Shown: positions 37,390 to 45,861 of the stretch, in pieces
How positions within the stretch are numbered: the stretch's first letter is position 1
How the letters are laid out: each line of letters begins with the position of its first letter
Origin: Methylobacterium sp. E-045
GTDB taxonomy: Bacteria; Pseudomonadota; Alphaproteobacteria; Rhizobiales; Beijerinckiaceae
Direction of reading: 5' to 3'
Length of the DNA stretch: 64,000 nucleotides
Assembly: GCF_022829685.1 (NCBI RefSeq)
Contig: NZ_JAKSYE010000076.1
Span: forward strand, 124,001 to 188,000
Program-made: the position numbers and the translations under genes
The notes under the pieces: model-generated
The model's input: the letters and a program-made list of their open reading frames with translations, nothing else
Told to the model about the DNA's origin: nothing
Databases searched by the model: none

Positions 37390-37806
37390 ATGGCGTACTG
37401 GCTCTACAAATCCGAACCCAAGACCTGGTCCTGGGAGCAGCAGGTCGAGGCCGGCGAGCACGGCACGCCGTGGAACGGGGTGCGCAACCACGTCGCCAAG
37501 CTCAACCTCATGGCGATGCAGGTAGGCGAGCGCGGGTTCTTCTACCATTCCAACGAGGGCAAGGCGGTGGTGGGGATCGTCGAGGTGATCCGCCCCTACT
37601 ACCCGGACGACACCGATCCCACCGGCCGGTTCGGCATGGTGGATCTCCGTGCCGTCGAACCTCTGCAGCGCCCCGTGACCCTGGAGGCGATCAAGGCCGA
37701 GCCGCGCCTCAAGGCGATGGTGCTGGCCAACAATTCCCGCCTCTCGGTGCAGCCCGTGACGGAGGAGGAATGGGGGATCGTACGGGAGATGGGCGGGCTG
37801 GGGTAA
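37390..37806 (+). CDS. EVE-domain protein (THYN1-like)
   Basis: A 138-residue protein that is a single EVE domain: YWLYKSEPKTWSWE at the start, WNGVRNHVAKLNLMAMQVG, FFYHSNEGKAVVGIVEV and PRLKAMVLANNSRLSVQPV. EVE domains are PUA-like and read modified bases in RNA or DNA. It lies 50 bases after the OGFr-domain gene and probably ends the operon. No fused nuclease is present. Confidence 0.94.
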   Translation: MAYWLYKSEPKTWSWEQQVEAGEHGTPWNGVRNHVAKLNLMAMQVGERGFFYHSNEGKAVVGIVEVIRPYYPDDTDPTGRFGMVDLRAVEPLQRPVTLEAIKAEPRLKAMVLANNSRLSVQPVTEEEWGIVREMGGLG

Positions 37807-37836
37807 CGCTTCCGCACCCATCGTCCGATCCGGCGA

Positions 37837-38817
37837 TCAGGCGGTCATGAATTGCGCCACGGTACGCTGGAACGCGTCCGGAGCTTCCTCGGCGACGAAA
37901 TGGCCGGACTCCTCAACGACGACCGTCGTCAGGTCGCCGGCCTCGATCTTCAGCGCATCGGACAGTCGCGACCCGACACCGTAGCGGCCGGCAATGGCCA
38001 GGACCGGCATGGCGAGGCTCTTCCCCCTGAAGCTGGCAGCCAGCGCGGCGTCGTCCCTCAGGGCGCGATAGTAGTTGAACCCCGCGCTCATGCCGCCCGG
38101 CGATGCGTAGTGCCGCGCGTACTCGTCGATCGCCTCTTCCGTGATGGCCTCCTTGCGGTGGGACCACGCGCGAATCTGCTCGCGGACATAGTCTCGCTCC
38201 CGCCCGGCGGTGAGCATTTCGGGGATATCGGGGGCCATGTGGAACCCATAGTGCCACGCCCCGCCGCGCAGCGAATCCATGTTCTCCGTTCCCGGCAGGA
38301 GGCAATCCACCAGGGCGAGCCGGGAGACGCGGTCGGGGTGACGATGCGCCAGGACATAGGCCGCCTTGCCGCCCATGTCGTGTCCGAGCAGGCTGGCGCG
38401 CCCGCCCGCCTCGTGGTCGATCAGGGCGCGGATGTCCTCGGCGATGGTGCGCTTGTCGTAGCCCGATACGGTGCGTTCCGAGAGGCCGAGACCCCTGAGA
38501 TCGGGGGCGATGACGGTGAAGCGATCCGACAGTGCCGCCATCGTGTTCCTCCAGGCCGCCCAGGTCTGCGGCCATCCATGCAACAGGACCAGGGGCGGGC
38601 CGGACCCGGCGACGACGTAGTGAAGACGGATGCCATTGAGCGGCGCGAAGCGGCTCACCGCCCCCGGCGGCAGCGTGCCCGCATCCGGCCCGGAATTGGA
38701 TACGGCCGCGAGCGCAGGGCTGGTCACGAGTTCGGGGAGAATGCCGAGCGCGACCGAAGCGCGTGCGGCGGAACGGAGGAGGTCTCGGCGTTGGATCGGC
38801 ATGTCGGCATCCGTCAT
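37837..38817 (-). CDS. Exported alpha/beta hydrolase of the epoxide hydrolase/haloalkane dehalogenase type
   Basis: A 326-residue protein. The N-terminus QRRDLLRSAARASVALGI is a Tat-like signal, so the product is likely periplasmic. The fold is shown by LVLLHGWPQTWAAWR (oxyanion hole), LLGHDMGGKAAY with Asp as nucleophile, and EESGHFVAEEAP with the catalytic His. The Asp nucleophile fits epoxide hydrolases or dehalogenases and not ordinary esterases. An in-frame GTG lies two codons before the chosen ATG. It is divergent from a LysR gene, which probably controls it. Confidence 0.88.
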   Translation of the reverse strand: MTDADMPIQRRDLLRSAARASVALGILPELVTSPALAAVSNSGPDAGTLPPGAVSRFAPLNGIRLHYVVAGSGPPLVLLHGWPQTWAAWRNTMAALSDRFTVIAPDLRGLGLSERTVSGYDKRTIAEDIRALIDHEAGGRASLLGHDMGGKAAYVLAHRHPDRVSRLALVDCLLPGTENMDSLRGGAWHYGFHMAPDIPEMLTAGRERDYVREQIRAWSHRKEAITEEAIDEYARHYASPGGMSAGFNYYRALRDDAALAASFRGKSLAMPVLAIAGRYGVGSRLSDALKIEAGDLTTVVVEESGHFVAEEAPDAFQRTVAQFMTA

Positions 38818-38883
38818 CGTCACGATGCAGGATGGTTGTCCGCCGTCGATGCAGCGTCTACGCGATGGACGGCGCTCTCTGCC

Positions 38884-38898
38884 ATAACCGGAGGTTAT
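38884..38898. promoter_or_regulatory. Palindromic LysR-type operator overlapping a ribosome site
   Basis: ATAACC-GGA-GGTTAT is a perfect inverted repeat with the T-N11-A spacing of LysR sites. Its centre is the GGAGG that serves the lysR ATG at 38901. Binding here would block lysR itself and lie about 70 bases upstream of the hydrolase start, fitting autoregulation and divergent control. Confidence 0.65.
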
Positions 38899-38900
38899 GC

Positions 38901-39803
38901 ATGGATCTCACCGTCGCCCTGCGAGCCTTCATCCGCACCGTCGAGCGCGGGTCCATGACCGCCGCCGCGCAGGATCTCGGCATTTCGCAGCCGGCGGTGA
39001 GCAAGCTCCTGCGCAACCTCGAAACGCATGCCCGCGCCCGGCTGCTGGAGCGAAACTCGCGGGCGGTCCGGCCGAGTCCCACGGGACTGCGCCTCTACGA
39101 GGCCTGCAACGGTGCCCTCGCGACCATCGACGCCGCGATCGACGAGGCCCGGAACGAAGCCGGGACGATCGAGGGGACGCTTCGCCTGCATGGCCCGATC
39201 TGCCTCGGGGAGAGCCGTCTCCACCGGATCGTCGCCGACTTCCAGCACCGTCACCCGGCCGTCTCGGTCCGCCTGACCCTCGAGAACCGCTCGGCCGATC
39301 TCGTCCACGAAGGTTTCGATCTCGCCATCTGCATGGGCCGCCCGGTCGATCAGGATGCGATCCTGCGTCGGATCGGGCTGGTCCGGCGCATCCTCGTCGC
39401 GGCACCGTCGTATCTCGAGAAACGGGCTTCGGTCACCGAGCCGCGCGATCTCCTCGACCACAGCCTCCTCGTCACCGACACCGTGTTGTCCAGGGCCGAT
39501 ACGCTGCCCCTGTGCCGGAACGGCGAGACCATGGAGATTCCGGTGTGTCCGGTGCTGACGACCAACAACGCTCGCGTCCTCATCGACGCCCTGCTGTCGG
39601 GGCGGGGGATCGGGACGGCACAGGTCCAACTCGTGGCGGAGGATCTGGCGAGCGGGCGTCTGGTCAGGGTCCTGGGGGATCATGAGATCCGGCCGACCGA
39701 ACTCTACGTGACCTATTCCTCGGCGAGGTTCCTGCGGCCGACGGTGCGCGCCTTCGTCGATTTCGTCATCCCCGCCCTGCGCAGGATCGACGGCATCGTC
39801 TGA
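38901..39803 (+). CDS. LysR-family regulator (divergent from hydrolase)
   Basis: A 300-residue LysR protein. The N-terminal winged helix contains ALRAFIRTVERGSMTAAAQD and ISQPAVSKLLRNLE. The effector domain starts near residue 90 (GTLRLHGPICLGESRLHRI) and includes LVHEGFDLAICMGRP, typical of the CrgA/PecT-like group. The start follows GGAGG at seven bases. It is likely to regulate the exported hydrolase and itself through the palindrome in the shared region. Confidence 0.93.
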   Translation: MDLTVALRAFIRTVERGSMTAAAQDLGISQPAVSKLLRNLETHARARLLERNSRAVRPSPTGLRLYEACNGALATIDAAIDEARNEAGTIEGTLRLHGPICLGESRLHRIVADFQHRHPAVSVRLTLENRSADLVHEGFDLAICMGRPVDQDAILRRIGLVRRILVAAPSYLEKRASVTEPRDLLDHSLLVTDTVLSRADTLPLCRNGETMEIPVCPVLTTNNARVLIDALLSGRGIGTAQVQLVAEDLASGRLVRVLGDHEIRPTELYVTYSSARFLRPTVRAFVDFVIPALRRIDGIV

Positions 39804-39821
39804 TTGCCGGGACGGGCCGTC

Positions 39822-40484
39822 TCAGCCCTGCCGCTGCGCCTGGGTCACGGCCACGTGGATGAGTTCGGCCAGCGTCCGCACGCCGAGCTTCTGGCGCATC
39901 TGCGAGCAGGCGTTGGTGACGGTCTTGTAGCTCACCGACAGGTCGCTCGCGATGGCGCCGTAGGATTTGCCCTGGGCAAGGCGCGTGAGGATCTGCTGCT
40001 CGCGCGGGGTCAATTGCCCTTCGGGCGTGCGGCGCGGATCGGTGCGCAGCATGGCGACCTCGGTGGCCAGACGCCGGTCGAGATAGACCTGTCCGGCGCG
40101 GACCTTCTCGAACGCCTCGAACAGCTCGACCGAGGCATGGTCCTTCAGCACGTAGCCGAGCGCCCCGGCTTCGAGGGCGCGCGAGACGATCACCGGGTCG
40201 TTGTGCATGCTGAAGACCAGGATGCGGATGCCGGGCGAGGCGCTGCGCATCCGGCGGATGAGATCGAGCCCGGCGAGCCCGCTGCCCTGGAAGGTCAGGT
40301 CGCAGATCACCATCGAGGGGCGCAGGCGGAAGAACAGGCGGTAGCCGGCCACCGTGCTGGTGGCCTCGGCGATCCGCTCGATCCCGGCGTCCTCGAGGAC
40401 GCGTCGGCAGCCCTGGAGGACGATCGGATGATCGTCGATCACGAGGACGGGCGCGTGGGTCGATGTCGGCGTGAACGCATTCAT
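39822..40484 (-). CDS. NarL/FixJ-type response regulator
   Basis: A 220-residue regulator with a receiver domain (acidic pair Asp17-Asp18, phosphorylated Asp62 in VICDLTF, Lys in LKDHAS) and a LuxR-type helix-turn-helix (LTPREQQILTRLAQGKSYGA, SVSYKTVTNACSQMRQK). It overlaps its kinase gene as ATGA. Pairs of this type include NarXL, UhpBA and the MoxYX pair of methylotrophs. The latter is possible here, but no methanol oxidation genes are next to it. Confidence 0.93.
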   Translation of the reverse strand: MNAFTPTSTHAPVLVIDDHPIVLQGCRRVLEDAGIERIAEATSTVAGYRLFFRLRPSMVICDLTFQGSGLAGLDLIRRMRSASPGIRILVFSMHNDPVIVSRALEAGALGYVLKDHASVELFEAFEKVRAGQVYLDRRLATEVAMLRTDPRRTPEGQLTPREQQILTRLAQGKSYGAIASDLSVSYKTVTNACSQMRQKLGVRTLAELIHVAVTQAQRQG

Positions 40485-41956
40485 ACGGAAACGATCGGGC
40501 TCGTGTCCTCGGCCCGCTCGGGATCGAGCGGTATCGCTATCCGGACAACCGTCCCCGGCGCCGCGTTGTCAAGCCGAAAAGTGCCGCTGAGGGCCTCCAC
40601 GCGCTCCCGCATCCCCGATAAACCCATTCCGCCGCGAAAGCCGCCATCGAGGTTGGCGGATGGCGTGCCGTGGCCGGCGGGCAGGCCGGTGCCGTCGTCG
40701 CGGATGACGAGGCGCAGTTCGTCGGCGGCCCCGCGCTCGCTCGCCTCCACCGTCACGGTGCGCGCCGCGCCATGGCGCACGGCGTTGGTCATGCTCTCCT
40801 GGATGCAGCGGAACACCGTGAGATCGATGAGGTCGCCGTAGCCGCGGGCGAGGTCGGTGAAGCTCCCCGAGAACGTCGTCCCCGGATGGCGGCTGCGGAA
40901 GTTGCGCAGCAGCAGCTGCAGGCACTCGGCGAGGGGCACCTGCCCGAGGGCATGCGGGCGCAGGCGGTTGAGGAGGTCGCGGTTGAGGCCCTGGACCTGC
41001 CCCACGATGGCGCTGATCTCCTCGGCGCGCGCGGCGAGCTTGCTCCGGTCGGGCTCGGACGAGCCCTGCGCCATCCGCGTCACCGAGGCGGCGTTGGCCT
41101 CCAGGGCGAACAGGCACGGGCCGAACTCGTCGTGGAGCTCCAGGGCCGTGCGGCGCCGCTCGTCGTCCTGGGCGGTGAGGAGCTGGCGGTTGAGGCGGCC
41201 GTTCGCGGCGCGCGCCTCGGCCAGCGCCCCGGCCACGCTGTTGAAGCGCTCGGCGATGACGGCCAGTTCCCGCGAGGCCGGCGGGTCGAGCCGCGCGGTG
41301 TAGTCGTGCCGTTCGAGCTGGGTCAGCCCGTCGGCGAGCTGGGTAAGGGGGGCGAGGACGCGGCCGAAGGCGATGTAGAGGGCGCCGAGCAGGCCGAGAT
41401 TGAGGCACAGGCTCGCCAGCGAGAGGGAGACGGTATAGCCCCAGACCTCGTCGATCTCGTCGAGGGGCTCCGTGGTGATGAGGGCCGTGCCGATCCGCTG
41501 CTCCTGCGCCACGATGGGAAGATCGTCCCGCTGCGGCGTCGGGGCGATCAGGGCGGCGAACCAGTGCGGAGCGAGATGGCTCTCGCGGCGTGGGCGCGGG
41601 ATCGCGAGGGCGACCTTCCGCCCCTCCGCATCGAAGACCGCGACCCGGACGTGGCGAAGCCCCTGGACGCGCAGTTCCAGCGTCTGGAGCAGGCGCGCGG
41701 GCGAGTCGGACTGGGCGAGACCGATCGTATCGGAGACGATCAGCTCGATGTTGGCCAGCGCCGCGTTCATCTCGACCTCCACGGCCGAGCGGGCATTGAC
41801 CACGATGAGGCTGAACGAGACGAGGGCCGCCAGCAGGTCGATGGCGAGGACGAGGACGACGAGGCGTGCCCGCGTCGGCAGGGAGGCCCAGGCCCGGCGC
41901 GGCGGCGCGCGCCTGGCCGGTTCCATGGGGCGAGGGCCGGGGGGAGACAGGGTCAT
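40481..41956 (-). CDS. NarX/MoxY-type sensor histidine kinase
   Basis: A 491-residue inner-membrane kinase. A first span lies at about residues 31-55. A periplasmic sensor of about 120 residues follows (LRHVRVAVFDAEGRKVALAI), perhaps a LapD/MoxY-type N-terminal domain. A second span lies near 175-198. Then come HAMP, HisKA_3 with His275 in RTALELHDEFGP and a HATPase domain ending DDGTGLP, GGMGLSGMRERVEAL. It is translationally coupled to the response regulator. The signal is unknown. Confidence 0.92.
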   Translation of the reverse strand: MTLSPPGPRPMEPARRAPPRRAWASLPTRARLVVLVLAIDLLAALVSFSLIVVNARSAVEVEMNAALANIELIVSDTIGLAQSDSPARLLQTLELRVQGLRHVRVAVFDAEGRKVALAIPRPRRESHLAPHWFAALIAPTPQRDDLPIVAQEQRIGTALITTEPLDEIDEVWGYTVSLSLASLCLNLGLLGALYIAFGRVLAPLTQLADGLTQLERHDYTARLDPPASRELAVIAERFNSVAGALAEARAANGRLNRQLLTAQDDERRRTALELHDEFGPCLFALEANAASVTRMAQGSSEPDRSKLAARAEEISAIVGQVQGLNRDLLNRLRPHALGQVPLAECLQLLLRNFRSRHPGTTFSGSFTDLARGYGDLIDLTVFRCIQESMTNAVRHGAARTVTVEASERGAADELRLVIRDDGTGLPAGHGTPSANLDGGFRGGMGLSGMRERVEALSGTFRLDNAAPGTVVRIAIPLDPERAEDTSPIVSV

Positions 41957-42284
41957 CGTCGATCGTACCGGGATGGATCGGGTGCGGCGTTGGGCTTGTA
42001 GCGATATCCCATCCGCCGGGAATGCGCGCGTGCGGGACGGAGCGGACCGGTTCCGGCCCTGCCCGAGGCCATGTGACGATGGCCTCCGGTCTCAAGTCCT
42101 CGCCGGATACCGAGCGTTAAGCGCCCCTGCTTTATCCAGATTCATGTGAGCGACGACACGGGCGTGACTGGCGACGTGTCCGAGGACATCTTTGTGCCCG
42201 AATGTCGGCATCACGTCTGCGCCGTACCGTCGCGATTCCGTGACGGTCAACCGTTTTTTCGAGCATTGTTAGAGATCTCGCCCG
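41957..42284. other. Divergent intergenic region
   Basis: This region separates the leftward kinase gene from the rightward gene at 42285. A short palindrome TGTCC-GA-GGACA lies at 42177-42188, and the last 50 bases include a T-run near 42253. I see no RNA gene and no clear CtrA or EcfG site. Confidence 0.4.
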
Positions 42285-43295
42285 ATGATGCAGGTTGCCA
42301 TCGACCCGAGCGAAAGGCGTGACGCCGGCCCCCGCAAGCCGGCTCCGGCCAAGCCCGCAGTGGCGCGGCCGGTGAAGCCTGCCGCGCGCGGTCGCACGAT
42401 CGTCCTCGGGACGCTGGGCTGCGTGGCCGTGGCCGGCCTCGCTGTCGCGGCCTATTCGGCGATGGGCAGCCTCGCCGGTCCGCAGGTGGTGCGGCCGAAC
42501 CTCTACCAGATGCAGAAGGCGCAAGGCGCCCCGGCCAGCGCCGGCGATTGGCCCGACCTGCGCGACGGCGTGCCGGCCCTGGCCTCGGCCGCCGGATCGT
42601 CCGCGGCGACCCGCGATCCCGGCATCCAGCTCGTGGAGAGGCGTGCCCTCGTCGAGGAGCCGGCGAAGGCCGAGCCGTCTGCGAAGGTCCAGGTTCCCGC
42701 ATCGGTTCAAGCCGCCGCCAAGGCCGAAGCCATTTCCAAGGTCGACGCGCCCGCGAAGATCGAAGCGCCCGCGAAGGTCGAAGCTCCGGTGTCGCTGGCG
42801 GCGGCGACGCCCGCTCCCCCCGTCGTCAAGGCCGAAGCGCCCCGGTCGAAGGCGCTGCCGCCGATCGAACCGGTGAGTCTCGCCCTGCCGCCCAACGCGC
42901 TCTCGCCCATCGTGCCGAACCGCGTCGCCGCCGTGATCGCCCCGAGCGCGGCCCAGACGATCAAGGCCCGCTCGGCCGAGACCAGTTTCGCGTCCCTTCC
43001 CGCCGAGCCTGCCCGGGCTGCGGCGGAGCCGGCCAAGCCCGCCGCCAGCGTCGTGGCGAAGCCCGCCGTCGCCAAGCCGAGCGTGGCGGTGGCCAAGCCC
43101 AAGCCGGTCAAGGCCGCAAAGCCCGTGCAGGAGGCCAGCGCCGAACCCGCGGCGGCCCCCGTCGCGGCGCCGGAGCCGGAACAGAGCGAAATCTTCGGCC
43201 TCAAGGTGCCGTCCCTCGCCCCGGCCGGCCGCAAAATCGCGGAGGGCGTGGAGGCCCTCGGCAACGCCGTGAAGAACCTGCCGAACCAGTTCTGA
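42285..43295 (+). CDS. Ala/Pro/Lys-rich single-span membrane protein, function unknown
   Basis: A 336-residue protein with a basic cytoplasmic N-terminus, one span (RTIVLGTLGCVAVAGLAVAA, about residues 37-57), and a long low-complexity outer region rich in KAEAPAK-like units. It ends in a short ordered motif EIFGLKVPSLAPAGRKIAEG. The shape suggests a periplasmic tether, TonB-like in outline but without a TonB domain. No family is recognised, and it has no operon partner. Confidence 0.7.
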   Translation: MMQVAIDPSERRDAGPRKPAPAKPAVARPVKPAARGRTIVLGTLGCVAVAGLAVAAYSAMGSLAGPQVVRPNLYQMQKAQGAPASAGDWPDLRDGVPALASAAGSSAATRDPGIQLVERRALVEEPAKAEPSAKVQVPASVQAAAKAEAISKVDAPAKIEAPAKVEAPVSLAAATPAPPVVKAEAPRSKALPPIEPVSLALPPNALSPIVPNRVAAVIAPSAAQTIKARSAETSFASLPAEPARAAAEPAKPAASVVAKPAVAKPSVAVAKPKPVKAAKPVQEASAEPAAAPVAAPEPEQSEIFGLKVPSLAPAGRKIAEGVEALGNAVKNLPNQF

Positions 43296-43343
43296 CCGTC
43301 GAATGCGACGGGTGCCGAGTGGGCTGCGGACCCGTCCAGAGAC

Positions 43344-44213
43344 CTAAACTTCGTCCCGTGGCGGATGCCCGAACAGGGCCTTGTAGGCGCGGCTGAAGGC
43401 GGCCTCCGACGTATAGCCGATCCGCAGCCCTATCTCGCCGACCCGCGCTTCGCGCCTCGCGAGCATGTCCCGCGCGAGATTGAGTCGCCACTCGTTCTGG
43501 TATCGCAGCGGCGCGCGTCCCACGAGCTCGGTGAACCGCTCGGCGAAGCCCGAGCGGGACATGCCGGCCACGCCGGCCAATTCGTCGATGCGCCAGGGCC
43601 GCATCGGCCTCTCATGCATGACCTTGAGCACGCGGGCGATGCGGGCATCGGAGAGACCGCTCAGCCACCCGGACGAATGCCCGAGATGGACCCAGGTGCG
43701 CAGGGTGCGGATGACGAGCAGGTCGATGATCCGCGAGATCATCAGGGCCGCGCCGGGCTGCGGGTCGACGGTCTCGCGCATCATGAAATGCACCATGCCG
43801 TCCAGCCATTCCGCCCCTTCTTCGTGCCGGATGTGGATCCGGTCGGGCAGGGCCGAGATCATGCCGCGCAGGCTGTAGGGATCGAACCAGAAGCGGCAGA
43901 GGATGACGGTGGTCGGCTCCGATGACCCCAGGAGCCGTGAGGCTCCGGGACCCCGGGGCAAGAGCATGAGGTCGCCCGTGTCGAGCAGGAGCGGTTTCTC
44001 GGCGCCACCGCCCAGGTGGAGCGCGCCCGCGGCGACGACGAGAATATGCGCCGCATCGGCATCCAGCTCCAACGGTTCGTCATGCGAAACGGTACGGGAT
44101 TGGACCCGGTCGCCGGTGAGCCGGATCTGCTCCAGCACCTGCGACAGGAGATCGGCATCCTCCGGCGGACCCATCTCCGGACGATCGGTCAAGTCTTTCC
44201 GCGTATCCGTCAT
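43344..44213 (-). CDS. AraC-family regulator with cupin-like sensor domain
   Basis: A 289-residue regulator. Residues about 20-180 form a cupin-type sensor (Cupin_6 layout: HILVVAAGALHLGG, GDLMLLPRGPG, CRFWFDP). Residues 190-289 carry two helix-turn-helix motifs (RIDELAGVAGMSRSGFAERF, IGYTSEAAFSRAYKALFG). It is divergent from the small membrane protein gene at 44375, its best candidate target; the region between has an imperfect hairpin with CGCCCCT/AGGGGCG arms (44257-44281). Confidence 0.92.
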   Translation of the reverse strand: MTDTRKDLTDRPEMGPPEDADLLSQVLEQIRLTGDRVQSRTVSHDEPLELDADAAHILVVAAGALHLGGGAEKPLLLDTGDLMLLPRGPGASRLLGSSEPTTVILCRFWFDPYSLRGMISALPDRIHIRHEEGAEWLDGMVHFMMRETVDPQPGAALMISRIIDLLVIRTLRTWVHLGHSSGWLSGLSDARIARVLKVMHERPMRPWRIDELAGVAGMSRSGFAERFTELVGRAPLRYQNEWRLNLARDMLARREARVGEIGLRIGYTSEAAFSRAYKALFGHPPRDEV

Positions 44214-44374
44214 GGCTGATGCCGGCCCCGAAACTTACACATGCGGTCAGTGAAGACGCCCCTCCGTAAGGCGAAGGGGCGACGTCTCACGAAGACCCGA
44301 GGATCTGATGGCTCACGTCGCGCGCGATGATTTGCCGATTCTCGGAAGGGTCTACACACGAGAGGGACACCGAC

Positions 44375-44971
44375 ATGACTATCCCCATGGCAACTCCTAC
44401 CGCATCACGCTGGCTGACATCCTATTACTTCGTCCGGGCCGGTGTTTCCGCCGCCTGGGTCGCCGCCGCCGTGACCGTCGGACCGACCATGAGTCCGGTC
44501 GCGGCGGCACTCCTCGTCGCCTATCCCGCCTGGGATGCCGCGGCCAACCTCGCCGATGCGCAGCGCAACGGTGGATGGAGAGCCAACACCAGCCAGGTCG
44601 TCAACGCCGCGATCAGCGTCGTCACTGCCCTCGCGGTCGCCGTCGCCCTCGGACGGAGCCTCCATGCGGTGCTGGCGGTGTTCGGCATCTGGGCCATCCT
44701 CGCCGGTCTGCTGCAACTCGCCACCGGCATCCGGCGCTGGAGCACCGGCGCTCAATGGGCGATGGTTCTCAGCGGCGCGCAATCGGCGCTCGCGGGCGTC
44801 TTCTTCCTCACGAAGGCGACGGGCGTCGCCGCGCCCGGCCTCGCCGACCTCGCGCCCTACGCCGCCTTCGGTGCTTTCTATTTCCTCCTGTCGGCCGTGT
44901 GGCTGACACTGGCCCGGTATCGACGCGATGGTGCAGAGATGCGGTCTGCAAGGTCGAAGGCGGCGGCGTGA
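44375..44971 (+). CDS. DUF308-like multi-span membrane protein
   Basis: A 198-residue hydrophobic protein with six short spans (WVAAAVTVGPTMSPVAAALL, VVNAAISVVTALAVAVAL, VLAVFGIWAILAGLLQLA, and others), matching HdeD/DUF308-like proteins in outline. The ATG at 44375 follows GAGGGA. HdeD-type proteins are linked to acid or general stress, but the match is only structural here. It is followed 25 bases later by a secreted protein gene. Confidence 0.78.
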   Translation: MTIPMATPTASRWLTSYYFVRAGVSAAWVAAAVTVGPTMSPVAAALLVAYPAWDAAANLADAQRNGGWRANTSQVVNAAISVVTALAVAVALGRSLHAVLAVFGIWAILAGLLQLATGIRRWSTGAQWAMVLSGAQSALAGVFFLTKATGVAAPGLADLAPYAAFGAFYFLLSAVWLTLARYRRDGAEMRSARSKAAA

Positions 44972-44996
44972 TTGGCGTAGAGGAGGCGACCCGAAC

Positions 44997-45704
44997 ATGA
45001 CGCGAATCCTGCCATGGCGCCTGGCCTTCTGGGCGTGTCTTCTGGCAGCCGCCTCCGCGTTTGCCCATCCGATGGGGCGGGACGGAGCGACCCTGACTCC
45101 CGACTGGCTGGTGGTGCCCCATGCCGGGATCGGTCGGCTCGTCTTCGGCCTCAAACCGGAGGAGGTAGCGGCCGTGGCGGACCCGGTCTACGGCGCGCCC
45201 ACGCCCCTCATCCGAGGCGCGGAGGCCGCCGCCGATGCAGAGGCGGTGATCGCCGGGTCGGGCGCCTCGCTGTCGGCGGCCGACATCGCGGCCATCAGGC
45301 AGGCCGCAAGGGATCTGGCCGGCCTCGACCGGCAGAATCTCGAGAAGGACCGCATTCCGATCCTTCTCGAATACCGCGACGGGCGGCTGGACGGGGTGAC
45401 GGTCGAGGCGCGCCATGCCGAGACGCAATTTCGCAACGAACGCGTCTTCTCGCTCGATGCGCTCGAGGTGCTGCGGCTGTTCGAGCGGGCGAACGGCGCC
45501 CCCGGCCGGTTCCGGTCCACGGAGGCGGCGTTCGACAACCTCGCGGTCTCGCTCTTCGCGTTCAGCCGGGTCTCACCGGACGGAAAGGTCCAGGCGGTGC
45601 GGGCCGACGACCCGGATTTTGCCGAGCGCTCCGTGACCCTGCGCCGTGCGCCCTATCGGCCCGCCAACGAGATGGACCGGTTCGTCACGGCGTCGTTCGA
45701 CTGA
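44997..45704 (+). CDS. Secreted hypothetical protein
   Basis: A 235-residue protein starting at an ATG with GAGGAGG upstream. Residues 1-23 are a clear Sec signal peptide (LAFWACLLAAASAFA, cleavage before HPMG). The mature part has no Cys, is mixed alpha/beta and includes IPILLEYRDGRLDGVTVEAR. No family is recognised. It is probably co-transcribed with the DUF308-like gene and lies just before a palindromic repeat. Confidence 0.75.
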   Translation: MTRILPWRLAFWACLLAAASAFAHPMGRDGATLTPDWLVVPHAGIGRLVFGLKPEEVAAVADPVYGAPTPLIRGAEAAADAEAVIAGSGASLSAADIAAIRQAARDLAGLDRQNLEKDRIPILLEYRDGRLDGVTVEARHAETQFRNERVFSLDALEVLRLFERANGAPGRFRSTEAAFDNLAVSLFAFSRVSPDGKVQAVRADDPDFAERSVTLRRAPYRPANEMDRFVTASFD

Positions 45705-45723
45705 CGGCGCGGTTACGCGGCGT

Positions 45724-45840
45724 CCCCCTCCCCCTTGCGGGGAGAGGTCAGGAGTGGGGTCGCTCCGACAGCCTCGGCAAGCTGAGGGTCGCCCAACCAC
45801 CCCCACCTCCAACTCCTCCCCACAAGGGGGAGGAGGGGGG
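45724..45840. repeat. Intergenic palindromic element with imperfect terminal inverted repeats
   Basis: The element starts with CCTCCCCCTTGCGGGGAG and ends with the complement CTCCCCACAAGGGGGAGG. Its two ends match over about 35 bases with several mismatches. It fills the gap between convergent genes. The cores resemble those at 12.53 kb and 60.48 kb, pointing to a dispersed non-coding family such as a REP or MITE-like element. Confidence 0.7.
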
Positions 45841-45861
45841 AGGAAGGAAGAGCCGTCGCTT

